Shown here: piece after piece, positions 49,057 through 58,137 of the stretch
How the letters are laid out: every line of letters starts with the position of its first letter
Numbering within the stretch: position 1 is the first letter of the stretch
NCBI RefSeq assembly: GCF_000374305.1
Contig: NZ_KB894097.1
Location: 310,001-374,000 of the forward strand
Length of the DNA stretch: 64,000 bases
Source of the DNA: Actinomadura flavalba DSM 45200
Lineage (GTDB): Bacteria > Actinomycetota > Actinomycetes > Streptosporangiales > Streptosporangiaceae
Direction: 5' to 3'
Program-made: the position numbers and the translations under genes
The notes under the pieces: model-generated
Told to the model about the DNA's origin: nothing
The model's database searches: none
What the model saw: only the letters and a program-made list of their open reading frames with translations

Positions 49057-50220
49057 CTAGCCGCGGACGAGGGTGTCCAGGCTCAGTTCGGACGGCCGGG
49101 TGAGCCCGGCGAGCGCGAGGCTCAGCTCCAGGTCGGCCATGAGGCACCGCAGCACGTGCCGGACGCCCGCCTCGCCGCCCAGCGCGAGCCCGTAGGCGTA
49201 GGGGCGGCCGACGAGCACAGCCTTCGCGCCGAGCGCGAGCGCCTTGGCGATGTCCGAGCCCGTGCGGACGCCGCTGTCGAACAGGACGGTGAGCTGCGAA
49301 CCGGCCGCGTCCGCCACGGCCGGCAGCGCGTCCAGCGACGCGACGGCGCCGTCCACCTGGCGTCCGCCGTGGTTGGAGACGATCACCGCGTCCATGCCGG
49401 TGTCCACGGCGCGGCGGGCGTCGTCGGGGTGCTGGATGCCCTTCAGCGCGATCGGCCCGTCCCAGTGCTCGCGCAGGAACGCCAGGTCGTCCCACGTCAG
49501 CGACGGGTTCCCGAAGCCGGCGGCCCAGTGCAGGATCGCCGTGTCGCGGTTCTCCGCCGTGACCGGGCCGCCGACGGCCCGCTGGAACACCGGGTCGCTG
49601 AAGTAGTTCGCCACGCCGACGCCGCGCAGGAACGGCAGGTACGCCTGGTCGAGGTCGCGGGGCCGCCACGCGAGCGTGAACGTGTCGAGCGTGACGACCA
49701 GCGCCGTGTACCCGGCGGCCTTCGCGCGCTCCAGGAAGCTCACCGCCAGGTCACGGTCCTTGGGCCAGTAGAGCTGGAACCAGCGCGACCCGTCGCCGTT
49801 CGCCGCGGCGACCTCCTCCAGGGTGTACGACGCGGCGGTGCTCAGGATCGTCGTCAGCCCGGTCGCGGCGGCGGCGCGGGCCGTGGCCAGCTCCCCGTCC
49901 GGGTGGAAGATCGACTGGACGCCGATCGGCGCGAGCAGCACCGGCGCCGGTAGCCGCTGCCCCAGGACCTCGACCGACAGGTCGCGGTCGGCCACGTCGC
50001 GCAGCATCCGCGGCACGATCCGCCAGCGGTCGAACGCCTCCCGGTTGAACCGCGCGGTCGCGCCGCTGCCCGCCGCGCCCGCCACGTAGCCGAACGCCTG
50101 CGCCGACAGCACCGCCTCGGCGCGCTCCTCCAGCCGGGTGAGGTCCGTGGGCCACACGGGCAGCACGTCGCCGAGCCCGCTCAGATAGATCTCGTTCTGG
50201 AAATCGGCCAGTGGGCTCAC
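49057..50220 (-). CDS. FMN-dependent alpha-hydroxy acid oxidase/dehydrogenase
   Basis: A 387-residue flavoprotein of the glycolate oxidase/lactate 2-monooxygenase/L-lactate dehydrogenase family. GTG 50220 follows GAGGAGG. Features: FGYVAGAAGSGATARFNREAFDRWRIVPRML, the FMN contacts in LLAPIGVQ and WFQLYWPKD, catalytic Lys/His in IALKGIQHPDDA and IVSNHGGRQVDGA, and FDSGVRTGSDIAKALALGAKAVLVGRPYAYGL cut into known blocks. The length and N-terminal NEIYLSG favour the lactate monooxygenase-like branch. The product is a 2-oxo acid. Confidence 0.9.
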   Translation of the reverse strand: MSPLADFQNEIYLSGLGDVLPVWPTDLTRLEERAEAVLSAQAFGYVAGAAGSGATARFNREAFDRWRIVPRMLRDVADRDLSVEVLGQRLPAPVLLAPIGVQSIFHPDGELATARAAAATGLTTILSTAASYTLEEVAAANGDGSRWFQLYWPKDRDLAVSFLERAKAAGYTALVVTLDTFTLAWRPRDLDQAYLPFLRGVGVANYFSDPVFQRAVGGPVTAENRDTAILHWAAGFGNPSLTWDDLAFLREHWDGPIALKGIQHPDDARRAVDTGMDAVIVSNHGGRQVDGAVASLDALPAVADAAGSQLTVLFDSGVRTGSDIAKALALGAKAVLVGRPYAYGLALGGEAGVRHVLRCLMADLELSLALAGLTRPSELSLDTLVRG

Positions 50221-50287
50221 GGAACTCCTCCTCGCAGCGGCGCGCCGGACCCCGGTCCGTGCGCATCTGTCACCGGGACCGGCCACA

Positions 50288-52795
50288 ATGTCACACATGG
50301 CACGACGCGGATCTCCAGCCCCTCCCCCGCCGCCCGACTTCGAAGAGAACATCGTCGATGTCGATGTCTCCGAAGAGATGCGCGGCTCCTTCCTTGAGTA
50401 CGCCTATTCGGTCATCTACCAGCGGGCGCTCCCCGACGCCCGCGACGGCATGAAGCCCGTTCAGCGCCGGATTCTGTACTCGATGAACGAGATGGGGCTG
50501 CGCCCCGACCGCGGGCACGTCAAGTGCGCCCGCGTCGTCGGCGAGGTCATGGGCAAGCTGCATCCGCACGGCGACAGCGCCATCTACGACGCGATGGTCC
50601 GGCTCGCGCAGCCGTGGTCGATGCGCATGCCGCTCGTGGACGGGCACGGCAACTTCGGTTCGCTCGGCGGCGACGACATGCCCGCCGCCATGCGGTACAC
50701 CGAGGCGCGGCTGTCCCGCGAGGCCATGCTGATGGTCGAGTCGATCGACGAGGAGACCGTCGACTTCCGGCCCAACTACGACGGCCAGGAGCAGGAGCCC
50801 GAGGTCCTGCCGGCGGCGTTCCCGAACCTGCTGGTCAACGGCGCGTCCGGCATCGCGGTCGGCATGGCGACGAACATGGCGCCGCACAACCTCGGCGAGG
50901 TCGTGGCGGCGGCGCGGCACCTGATCCAGCACCCCGACGCCACCCTGGACGACCTGATGCGGTTCGTCCCCGGCCCCGACCTGCCGACCGGCGGGCGCAT
51001 CGCCGGGCTGGACGGCATCCGCGACGCCTACGCCAACGGGCGCGGCACGTTCCGCACCCGCGCCACCATCAAGATCGAGAACGTGACGCCGCGCCGCAAG
51101 GGCATCGTCGTCACCGAGCTGCCGTACGCGGTCGGCCCGGAACGCGTCAAGGCCAAGATCAAGGAACTGGTCAACGCCAAGAAGATCAACGGGATCGCGG
51201 ACCTGAAGGACCTCACCGACCGCAAGGTCGGCCTGCGGCTCGTCATCGAGATCAAGAACGGCTTCCACCCGGAGGCGGTGCTGGCCGATCTCTACCGGCT
51301 GACGCCGATGGAGGAGACGTTCGGCATCAACAACGTGGCGCTGGTCGACGGCCAGCCCCGCACCCTCGGCCTGCGCGACCTGCTCCAGGTCTACGTCGAC
51401 CACCGCATCTCCGTCGTCCGGCGCCGCTCGCAGTACCGCCGCCGCAAGCGCGAGGAGCGTCTGCACCTGGTGGACGGCCTGCTCGTCGCGCTACTCAACA
51501 TCGACGAGGTCATCCAGGTCATCCGGCAGAGCGACGACTCCGGGCAGGCCCGGCAGCGGCTCATGCAGATCTTCGAGCTGTCGGAGATCCAGGCCCAGTA
51601 CATCCTCGACACGCCGCTGCGCCGGCTGACCCGCTTCGACCGGCTGGAGCTGGAGAAGGAGCAGGAGCAGCTCCGCAAGGAGATCGCGAAGCTGACCGCC
51701 ATCCTGGAGTCGGAGACCAAGCTGCGCAAGGTCGTCTCCGACGAGCTGGGCAAGGTCGCCGAGCAGTTCGCGACGCCGCGCCGCACCGTGCTGCTGGAGT
51801 CGTCCGGTGAGTCCCGCATCGCGGACGTGCCGCTGGAGGTCGCCGACGACCCGACGCTCGTGCTGCTGTCCGCGACGGGGCTGCTGGCCCGTACGCAGGA
51901 CGCGTCGCCGCTGGCCGCCGAGGGCGGGCGCTCCTCGCACGACGTGCTGCTCGGGGTCGTCCCGGCGACGGCGCGCGGCGAGGTCGGCGTCGTGACGAAC
52001 CTCGGGCGGCTGCTGCGGATCGAGGTGATCGACCTGCCCCTGCTGCCGCCGTCGGCCGCGCCGCCGTCGCTGGCGGGCGGCGCCCCGTTCGGGGAGTTCG
52101 TGTCACTGGGCGACGACGAACGCGTCGTCGGGCTCGCGGCGATGAGCGAGACCGGGGGCGGGCTCGCGCTCGGCACCCGGCAAGGCGTGGTGAAACGGGT
52201 CGTGCCCGACTTCCCGAACAACCGGGACGAGTTCGAGGTGATCACCCTCAAGGACGGTGACGAGGTCGTCGGCGCCGTCCACCTGCCGCGCGAGGAAGCG
52301 CACCTGGTCTTCATCACCTCCGACGCGCAGTTGCTGCACTACGCGGCGTCCAACGTCCGGCCGCAGGGCCGCGCGGCGGGCGGCATGGCGGGCGTCAAGC
52401 TCGGCGCCGACGCGCGCGTGCTCTGGTTCGGCACCGTCGATCCGGAGCGTCCGTCCCGGGTGGTGACGGTGGCGGGCTCGGCGTCGGCGCTGCCGGGCAC
52501 GCAGGGCGGCGCCATCAAGATCTCCGACTTCTCCGAGTTCCCCGCCAAGGGCCGCGCGACCGGCGGCGTCCGCGCCCACCGCTTCCTGAAGGGCGAGGAC
52601 GCCCTGATCTTCACCTGGGCGGGCCCGGCACCCCTGCGCGGCGCCACCTCGGCGGGCAAACCGGTCCCCCTCGACCATCCCCTGGGCCGCCGCGACGGCT
52701 CCGGCGAACCCCTGGACGAACCCCTGGGCGCCGTCGGCGGCCCCATCGGATCGGCCGCCGCTCCGGCGACGGAGGAACCACCGGCGGTGGACTGA
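50288..52795 (+). CDS. parC: DNA topoisomerase IV subunit A
   Basis: An 835-residue type IIA topoisomerase A subunit; ATG 50288 (alternative 50297). The breakage-reunion domain contains LPDARDGMKPVQRRILYSM, the quinolone-determining segment LHPHGDSAIYDAMV (Ser97 intact) and catalytic Tyr137 in AAMRYTEARLS. A coiled-coil gate (LELEKEQEQLRKEIAKL) and a C-terminal beta-pinwheel with blade motifs such as FITSDAQLLHYAASNVRPQGR follow, and a Pro-rich tail ends it. No GyrA box of the QRRGGKG type is seen, which favours ParC over GyrA. The partner parE lies 3 kb away on the other strand. Confidence 0.9.
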   Translation: MSHMARRGSPAPPPPPDFEENIVDVDVSEEMRGSFLEYAYSVIYQRALPDARDGMKPVQRRILYSMNEMGLRPDRGHVKCARVVGEVMGKLHPHGDSAIYDAMVRLAQPWSMRMPLVDGHGNFGSLGGDDMPAAMRYTEARLSREAMLMVESIDEETVDFRPNYDGQEQEPEVLPAAFPNLLVNGASGIAVGMATNMAPHNLGEVVAAARHLIQHPDATLDDLMRFVPGPDLPTGGRIAGLDGIRDAYANGRGTFRTRATIKIENVTPRRKGIVVTELPYAVGPERVKAKIKELVNAKKINGIADLKDLTDRKVGLRLVIEIKNGFHPEAVLADLYRLTPMEETFGINNVALVDGQPRTLGLRDLLQVYVDHRISVVRRRSQYRRRKREERLHLVDGLLVALLNIDEVIQVIRQSDDSGQARQRLMQIFELSEIQAQYILDTPLRRLTRFDRLELEKEQEQLRKEIAKLTAILESETKLRKVVSDELGKVAEQFATPRRTVLLESSGESRIADVPLEVADDPTLVLLSATGLLARTQDASPLAAEGGRSSHDVLLGVVPATARGEVGVVTNLGRLLRIEVIDLPLLPPSAAPPSLAGGAPFGEFVSLGDDERVVGLAAMSETGGGLALGTRQGVVKRVVPDFPNNRDEFEVITLKDGDEVVGAVHLPREEAHLVFITSDAQLLHYAASNVRPQGRAAGGMAGVKLGADARVLWFGTVDPERPSRVVTVAGSASALPGTQGGAIKISDFSEFPAKGRATGGVRAHRFLKGEDALIFTWAGPAPLRGATSAGKPVPLDHPLGRRDGSGEPLDEPLGAVGGPIGSAAAPATEEPPAVD

Positions 52796-52969
52796 GCCCG
52801 GCCCGCTCGGCGGGGCGTGCGAAGTCGGTGATCGGTGTGCGTCGTCGCGCGTTCCTGGAGCGGTCGCAGGGGGTGAGGGGACGGGTGGGCGCGGTCCAGT
52901 TCGGCGGTTTCGGCGGCGACCGGTGGAGGACGGTGATGGCGGACGTGCCGCATGGGCGAGAATCGCAGC

Positions 52970-53539
52970 ATGGCGATCAACTCGTTCATGGTTCCGCTCG
53001 GCACGCCCGCCCCCGCCTTCGCGCTGCCCCGCGCCGATGACGGGGGCACCGTCCGGCTGGCGGACGCGTCCGGCGCGCCCGCGCTGCTGGTGATCTTCCT
53101 GTCGAACCACTGCCCGTACGTGCGGCGCATCGAGACGGCGGTGGGCGCCGTGGCGGCCGAGTACGCCGAGCGCGGCGTCGTCACGGTCGGCATCGGCAGC
53201 AACGACATCGACCGGTATCCCGACGACGACGCCGAACACCTCGTCGAGCAGGCCAAGCGCGCGGGGTTCGCGTTCCCCTACGTCATGGACCCGACGCAGG
53301 AGGTCGCGCACGCCTACCGCGCCGCGTGCACTCCGGACTTCTTCCTCTACGACGCCGGACTCCGCCTCGCCTACCGGGGCGAGTTCGACGCCGCGCGCCC
53401 CAAGAACGAGCTCCCGTCGGACGGCGCGTCGCTCCGCGCCGCACTGGACCTGGTCCTGGCCGGGAAGACGGTCCCCGAGCCCCACACGCCGAGCCTCGGC
53501 TGCGGCATCAAGTGGCGCCCGGGCAACGAACCGGCCTGA
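52970..53539 (+). CDS. thioredoxin-family (AhpC/TSA-like) protein
   Basis: A 189-residue thioredoxin-fold protein, ATG 52970 (MAINSFMVPLG); ATG 52952 is possible. After PAPAFALPRADDGG the redox site reads LSNHCPYVRRIE with a single Cys, a form common in peroxiredoxin-like proteins of this group. DPTQEVAHAYRAACTPDFFLYD carries a second Cys and the cis-Pro. It is cytoplasmic, with no signal peptide. A role as thiol peroxidase or reductase is inferred. Confidence 0.87.
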   Translation: MAINSFMVPLGTPAPAFALPRADDGGTVRLADASGAPALLVIFLSNHCPYVRRIETAVGAVAAEYAERGVVTVGIGSNDIDRYPDDDAEHLVEQAKRAGFAFPYVMDPTQEVAHAYRAACTPDFFLYDAGLRLAYRGEFDAARPKNELPSDGASLRAALDLVLAGKTVPEPHTPSLGCGIKWRPGNEPA

Positions 53540-53546
53540 CGAATGC

Positions 53547-53578
53547 GCGGCGGGCGGCCTCCCGGGGCCGCCCGCCGC
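53547..53578. terminator. strong bidirectional terminator hairpin
   Basis: Perfect 13-bp arms GCGGCGGGCGGCC (53547-53559) and its complement (53566-53578) around a six-base loop. It lies between the convergent thioredoxin-like gene and amino acid permease gene. Confidence 0.75.
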
Positions 53579-53607
53579 ACGTCACATAGAAATGTGGCCG
53601 GCGGCGG

Positions 53608-54972
53608 TCAGCCCTTGTCGATGCCCTCGAACTGCCGGCCGCGCGGCCTGCGCCCGGTGATCGCGCGGTTGACGAACCACAGGACGACGCCGACGCCGAG
53701 CAGGACGAGCGCGCGCACATAGACGTCGGCCTCGCGCCCGGTGATCGGCAGCGTCAGGAACGCGCAGCTCACCGCGCCGAGCACCGGCATCCACGTCGGG
53801 GCGCGGAAGTGCCGGTGCGGGACGCTGTCGCGGCGCAGCACGAGCACGCACACGTTGACCAGCGCGAACACCGCGAGCAGGAGCAGGACGGTGGTGTCGG
53901 CGAGGCCGCCGACGTCGCCGGTGCACACCAGCGCGACGGCGATCAGCACGGTGCACAGGATCGCGACCCACGGCGTCGCCCGCCCGGCGTGCACCTTGGC
54001 GAACACCGGCGGCACGATGCCCTCGCGCGCCATCCCGTACACCAGCCGCGACGCCATGATCATGTTGATGAGCGCGGTGTTGCCGACGGCGAGCAGCGCG
54101 ATGAGCGCGAACAGCTTGGGCGGGAAGTCGAAGCCCGCGACGCGCACGACCTCCAGCAGCGGCCCGGTGGACGCCTCCAGCGTCGCGGTGTCCACCAGCA
54201 TCGTCGCGGTGAACGCGACGGCGACGTAGATGACGACGGTGACGGCGAGGCCGCTGAACAGCGCGAACGGGAAGTCGCGCGAGGGGTTCTTGGTCTCCTC
54301 CGCGAGGTTGACCGAGTCTTCGAAGCCGAGCAGTGCGTAGAAGGCGAGGGCGCTGCCGCCGAGGACGCCGAGGAACACCCCGTTCTCGGGGTGGAACTCC
54401 AGCGCCCGCCCCGGGTCGCCGTCGCCGGAGACGAGCGCGAAGAACCCGATGACGATGATGATGATCAGCCCGGACGCCTCGATGATCGTCAGCACGACGT
54501 TGACCTTCACCGACTCGGAGATCCCGGCGAAGTTCACCGCCGTCACGAGCGCGAGGAAGACCAGCGCGCCGACCAGCGTCGGCAGCGACACGAACTCGCC
54601 CAGGTAGTCGCCGCCGAAGGCCCGCGCCGCCGCGCTCGCCGAGGTGATGCCGCTCATCATGACGGCGAACGCGACGATGAACGTGAGGAACGGCAGGCCG
54701 AACGCCCGGTTGGTGTAGAGGGCGGCGCCCGCGGCGCGCGGGTACTTGCCGACGAGTTCGGCGTAGGCCGTCGCCGTCAGCGCGGCCAGGACGAACGCGA
54801 CGAGGAACGGCACCCATATGGCGCCGCCGACCTCCCCGGCGACCTGGCCGACGAGCGCGTAGATCCCGGCACCGAGGATGTCCCCGATGATGAACAGCAT
54901 CAGGACCTTGCGCCCGATGACCTTCCGCAGGCCGCCCTCGGGCGGCAGATCGTCGGTGGTGACCTCGCTCAT
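53608..54972 (-). CDS. APC family amino acid permease
   Basis: A 454-residue transporter with twelve hydrophobic helices. The first (VLMLFIIGDILGAGIYALVGQV) carries the GAGIY substrate motif of APC transporters and the sixth region has GFEDSVNLAEETKNPSRDFP. The C-terminal tail is basic. Closest in type to the cationic or branched amino acid APC group; substrate unknown. ATG 54972 has GAGGAGC upstream. The TetR gene 62 bp upstream on the same strand may control it. Confidence 0.9.
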   Translation of the reverse strand: MSEVTTDDLPPEGGLRKVIGRKVLMLFIIGDILGAGIYALVGQVAGEVGGAIWVPFLVAFVLAALTATAYAELVGKYPRAAGAALYTNRAFGLPFLTFIVAFAVMMSGITSASAAARAFGGDYLGEFVSLPTLVGALVFLALVTAVNFAGISESVKVNVVLTIIEASGLIIIIVIGFFALVSGDGDPGRALEFHPENGVFLGVLGGSALAFYALLGFEDSVNLAEETKNPSRDFPFALFSGLAVTVVIYVAVAFTATMLVDTATLEASTGPLLEVVRVAGFDFPPKLFALIALLAVGNTALINMIMASRLVYGMAREGIVPPVFAKVHAGRATPWVAILCTVLIAVALVCTGDVGGLADTTVLLLLAVFALVNVCVLVLRRDSVPHRHFRAPTWMPVLGAVSCAFLTLPITGREADVYVRALVLLGVGVVLWFVNRAITGRRPRGRQFEGIDKG

Positions 54973-55034
54973 GCGCCGCTCCTCACGCTCCTCGGTTGCC
55001 CCCGGGTGACGGGTCGCAAACGGACCCTAGGGGA

Positions 55035-55640
55035 TCAGCCGGAAGGTGCCAGCATGCGACGCACGAAAGCGTGCAGATACCGACGGAAGTGGTCGATCTC
55101 GTCCGGTGTGGGTTCGTGTCGCGTCGGCTGCTCGGGCGTGGGGCGGCCGCCGCTGAGGAATCCGAACACCGTCCAGATGACGGTGCCGACGAGCAGCACG
55201 GGGTCGACCTCGTCGGGGATGTTCTCCCGCACGCGGTCGATGACGTCCACGGACTGCGTCAGCACGTACTGGGACTCCAGGTCCTCGACGTCGGTGGCGT
55301 CCGAGAGCCAGCGGTGCATCCACAGCGCGCGGTACTCCGGGTGCGCGACGTAGAAGTCGAGCACCGCGTCCACGACCTCGTAGGCCGACTCGATCGTCGC
55401 GCCGTACCCGTCCGTCGCGCTGGTCAGCATACGGTCCTCGGCCTCGGCCGCCCGCCGCATCACCGCGAGATAGAGCTGCTGCTTGCCACCGGTCAGCCGC
55501 GTGACCTCCGCGATCGGCATCCCGAGCGTGTCCGCGATGAGCTGCATCGGCGTCCCGTCGTAGCCCAGCTCCGCGAACAGCCGCGTCGCCACCTCGGTGA
55601 CCCGCTCCCCCGCCTCCTGATCATCACTCACCGTGACCAC
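55035..55640 (-). CDS. TetR family transcriptional regulator
   Basis: A 201-residue regulator; GTG 55640 or GTG 55631. The N-terminal helix-turn-helix is VATRLFAELGYDGTPMQLIADTLGMPIAEVTRLTGGKQQLYLAVM split over residues 17-61, with the recognition helix less canonical (EVTRLTGGKQQLY). The C-terminal ligand domain has several aromatic residues (FYVAHPEYRALWMHRW). It lies upstream of, and codirectional with, the APC permease gene and has an inverted repeat across its own start, so it probably represses itself and perhaps the permease. Confidence 0.9.
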   Translation of the reverse strand: MVTVSDDQEAGERVTEVATRLFAELGYDGTPMQLIADTLGMPIAEVTRLTGGKQQLYLAVMRRAAEAEDRMLTSATDGYGATIESAYEVVDAVLDFYVAHPEYRALWMHRWLSDATDVEDLESQYVLTQSVDVIDRVRENIPDEVDPVLLVGTVIWTVFGFLSGGRPTPEQPTRHEPTPDEIDHFRRYLHAFVRRMLAPSG

Positions 55641-55660
55641 ACTAGACGTTCAGTGATCAC
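55633..55660. promoter_or_regulatory. candidate TetR-family operator at the regulator start
   Basis: GTGACCACACT (55633-55643) and AGTGATCAC (55652-55660) form an imperfect inverted repeat that overlaps the start codon of the TetR gene, a common place for an autoregulatory operator. Confidence 0.4.
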
Positions 55661-55748
55661 CCCGCACCTCGCCGCCCCGTGTTCACCGACCCCGCCCACC
55701 GCGCCGCCCGGGGCGCCGAAGGCGCTACGCAGGAACACCCACCACCAC

Positions 55749-55836
55749 GGGTCAGGGCCGTGCCGCCGCAGAGGGCATGATCCTCCGGACCGAAGGGAGG
55801 ATGATCATGCCCTCTGCGGCGGCACGGCCCTGACCC
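55749..55836. repeat. long perfect inverted repeat (34-bp arms, 20-base centre)
   Basis: Positions 55749-55782 and 55803-55836 are exact reverse complements over 34 bp; the pairing continues with a three-base slip into the centre (CTCC against ATCCTCC). This is far longer than any terminator stem in the window. It lies between parE (stop 55863) and the TetR gene (start 55640), in a 222-bp gap. It could be a MITE-like element, a cruciform or protein-binding site, or an unusually large terminator. Confidence 0.85.
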
Positions 55837-55837
55837 C

Positions 55838-55856
55838 GTCGTGCCGGAGGCACGAC
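55838..55856 (-). terminator. terminator-like hairpin after parE
   Basis: GTCGTGCC and GGCACGAC form a perfect 8-bp stem with the loop GGA, seven bases past the parE stop. The long inverted repeat follows directly. Confidence 0.6.
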
Positions 55857-55862
55857 CATAAA

Positions 55863-57953
55863 CTAAGTGTCGATGCGGTCCATGTCGAGTTCGGACGCGC
55901 CCGCCGTGATGAAGGCGCGGCGGGGGGCGACCTCGCTGCCCATCAGCAGGTCGAAGGTGGTGGCGGCGTCGGCGGCGTCCTCGACGCGGATGCGGCGGAG
56001 CATGCGGCGGCGCGGGTCGAGGGTGGTCTCGGCGAGCTGGTCGGCGTCCATCTCACCGAGGCCCTTGTAGCGCTGGATGGGCTCCTTCCAGCGCTGGCCC
56101 CGGCGCTCCAGTTCGACGAGCCGCTTGCGCAGTTCGGCGTCGGAGTAGGTGTAGACGTACTTGTCCTGGCCCTTCTTGGGCTTGACCAGCTCGATGCGGT
56201 GCAGCGGCGGGACGGCGGAGAAGACGCGCCCGGCCTCCAGCATGGGCCGCATGTACTTGTAGAACAGCGTCAGCAGCAGGCAGCGGATGTGGGCGCCGTC
56301 GACGTCGGCGTCGGCGAGCAGGCAGACGCGGCCGTAGCGGGCGGCGTCCAGGTCGAAGGTGCGGCCCGAGCCGGCGCCGAGCACCTGGATGATCGCGGCG
56401 CATTCGGTGTTCTTGAGCATGTCGGCGACGGACGCCTTCTGCACGTTGAGGATCTTGCCGCGGATCGGCAGCAGCGCCTGGAACTCCGAGTCGCGGGCGA
56501 GCTTGGCGGTGCCGAGCGCGGAGTCTCCCTCGACGATGAACAGTTCGCTGCGGTCGTCGGCGGTGCGGCAGTCGACGAGTTTGGCGGGCAGCGCAGAGTT
56601 CTCCAGCGCGTTCTTGCGGCGCTGGTTGTCGCGCTGGGTGCGGGCGGCGATGCGCGTCTTGGCGGCGCCCGCGACCTTCTCCAGGACGGTGCGGAGCTGC
56701 TGCTTCTGCGCGCGCCCGGGGTTCTCGAAGATCCGCTTCAGTTCGCGGGTGACGACCTGCGCGACGATGCGCGTCGCGGCGGAGGTGCCGAGGATCTCCT
56801 TGGTCTGCCCCTCGAACTGCGGCTCGGGCAGCCGGACGGTGATGACGGAGGTGAGGCCCTCCAGCACGTCCTCCTTGAGGACGTCCTCGTCGTTGGTCTT
56901 GAGCAGCCGCACGGCGCGGAGCTGCTCATTGAGGACGCGGACGAGGGCGCGCTCGTAGCCGCGCACGTGCGTGCCGCCCTTGGGCGTGGCGATCACGTTG
57001 ACGAACGAGCGGGTGACGCTCTCGTAGCCGGTGCCCCAGCGCAGCGCGACGTCGACCTCCAGGTCGCGTTCGACGTCGGTGGGGGTGAGGTGGCCCTGGT
57101 CGTCCAGGACGGGGACGGTCTCGGTGAAGTGGCCGCGCCCCTCGATGCGCAGGACGTCGTTGACGGGGGCGTCCTGCGCGAGGTAGGCGCAGTACTCACC
57201 GATACCGCCGTCGAACCGGAACGTCTCCTGGACGGGCTCGTCGCCGCGCTCGTCGCGGACCTCGATCGTCAGGCCGGGGATGAGGAACGCCGTCTGGCGC
57301 ATCCGGTCCATGACGAGGGACCGTTCGACGGTCGCTTCCTTGAGGAAGATCTGAAGATCCGGCCAGAACCGGACACGGGTGCCGGTGACCTTCTTGGCGA
57401 CGCGGCGGAGCTGGTGCACGCCCGACCGCTTCTTGAACCGGGCGTTGGGGCGGCCGGTGTCGGCGAACTCGCCGGGCAGGCCGCGCTTGAAGCTCATCCC
57501 CCAGGTGTGGCCGTCGCGGTCGACCTCGACGTCGAGCCGGGCCGACAGCGCGTTGACGACCGAGGCGCCGACGCCGTGCAGACCGCCCGACGCGGTGTAG
57601 GAGACGCCGCCGAACTTGCCGCCCGCGTGCAGCCGCGTCATGACGAGCTCGACGCCGGGCAGGCCCGTGCGGGGCTCGATGTCGACCGGGATGCCGCGGC
57701 CGTCGTCGCCGACCTCGAACGACCCGTCGGCGTGCAGGACGACCCCGATGTGCGTGCAGGCCCCGGCCAGCGCCTCGTCGACGCAGTTGTCGACGATCTC
57801 CCAGAGGCAGTGCGCCAGTCCCCGGCTGTCGGTGGAGCCGATGTACATGCCGGGTCGCTTGCGCACGGCCTCCAGCCCCTCCAGCACCGAGAGGTGCCGG
57901 GCGGAGTAGCCCTGCGGGTCGTCGGTCGTGGCTTCGGCGGTCGCGGCGGTCAA
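55863..57953 (-). CDS. parE: DNA topoisomerase IV subunit B
   Basis: A 696-residue GHKL ATPase/TOPRIM subunit. I place the start at TTG 57953, preceded by GAGGAG; ATG 58037 would add 28 Pro-rich residues. The ATPase has EIVDNCVDEALAG, DDGRGIPVDIEPRTGLPG and TASGGLHGVGASVVNALS. The TOPRIM domain has EGDSALGTAK and LLADADVDGAHIRCLLLTLF, and LLPIRGKILNVQKA lies between them. The subunit opens and closes the ATP gate that drives decatenation with ParC. In Streptomyces this pair is likewise encoded apart from gyrBA. The end LDMDRIDT is typical. Confidence 0.92.
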   Translation of the reverse strand: MTAATAEATTDDPQGYSARHLSVLEGLEAVRKRPGMYIGSTDSRGLAHCLWEIVDNCVDEALAGACTHIGVVLHADGSFEVGDDGRGIPVDIEPRTGLPGVELVMTRLHAGGKFGGVSYTASGGLHGVGASVVNALSARLDVEVDRDGHTWGMSFKRGLPGEFADTGRPNARFKKRSGVHQLRRVAKKVTGTRVRFWPDLQIFLKEATVERSLVMDRMRQTAFLIPGLTIEVRDERGDEPVQETFRFDGGIGEYCAYLAQDAPVNDVLRIEGRGHFTETVPVLDDQGHLTPTDVERDLEVDVALRWGTGYESVTRSFVNVIATPKGGTHVRGYERALVRVLNEQLRAVRLLKTNDEDVLKEDVLEGLTSVITVRLPEPQFEGQTKEILGTSAATRIVAQVVTRELKRIFENPGRAQKQQLRTVLEKVAGAAKTRIAARTQRDNQRRKNALENSALPAKLVDCRTADDRSELFIVEGDSALGTAKLARDSEFQALLPIRGKILNVQKASVADMLKNTECAAIIQVLGAGSGRTFDLDAARYGRVCLLADADVDGAHIRCLLLTLFYKYMRPMLEAGRVFSAVPPLHRIELVKPKKGQDKYVYTYSDAELRKRLVELERRGQRWKEPIQRYKGLGEMDADQLAETTLDPRRRMLRRIRVEDAADAATTFDLLMGSEVAPRRAFITAGASELDMDRIDT

Positions 57954-58137
57954 CGTGCGTGTGCTCCTCGGGGGTGAGCCAGGTCGCGGCGGTGAAGGGA
58001 TCGCCGCCGGGACGAGGGTACCCCCGGCCACCGACATTCCACCTGAAGGGCTCGCCGCCCCCGCGACCCGGCCGTCCGCACCGCGTCTCCTCCTGCCGGT
58101 GGAGGTGCGGTGGGCCCTGCGGTCCTATCGTCCGATC

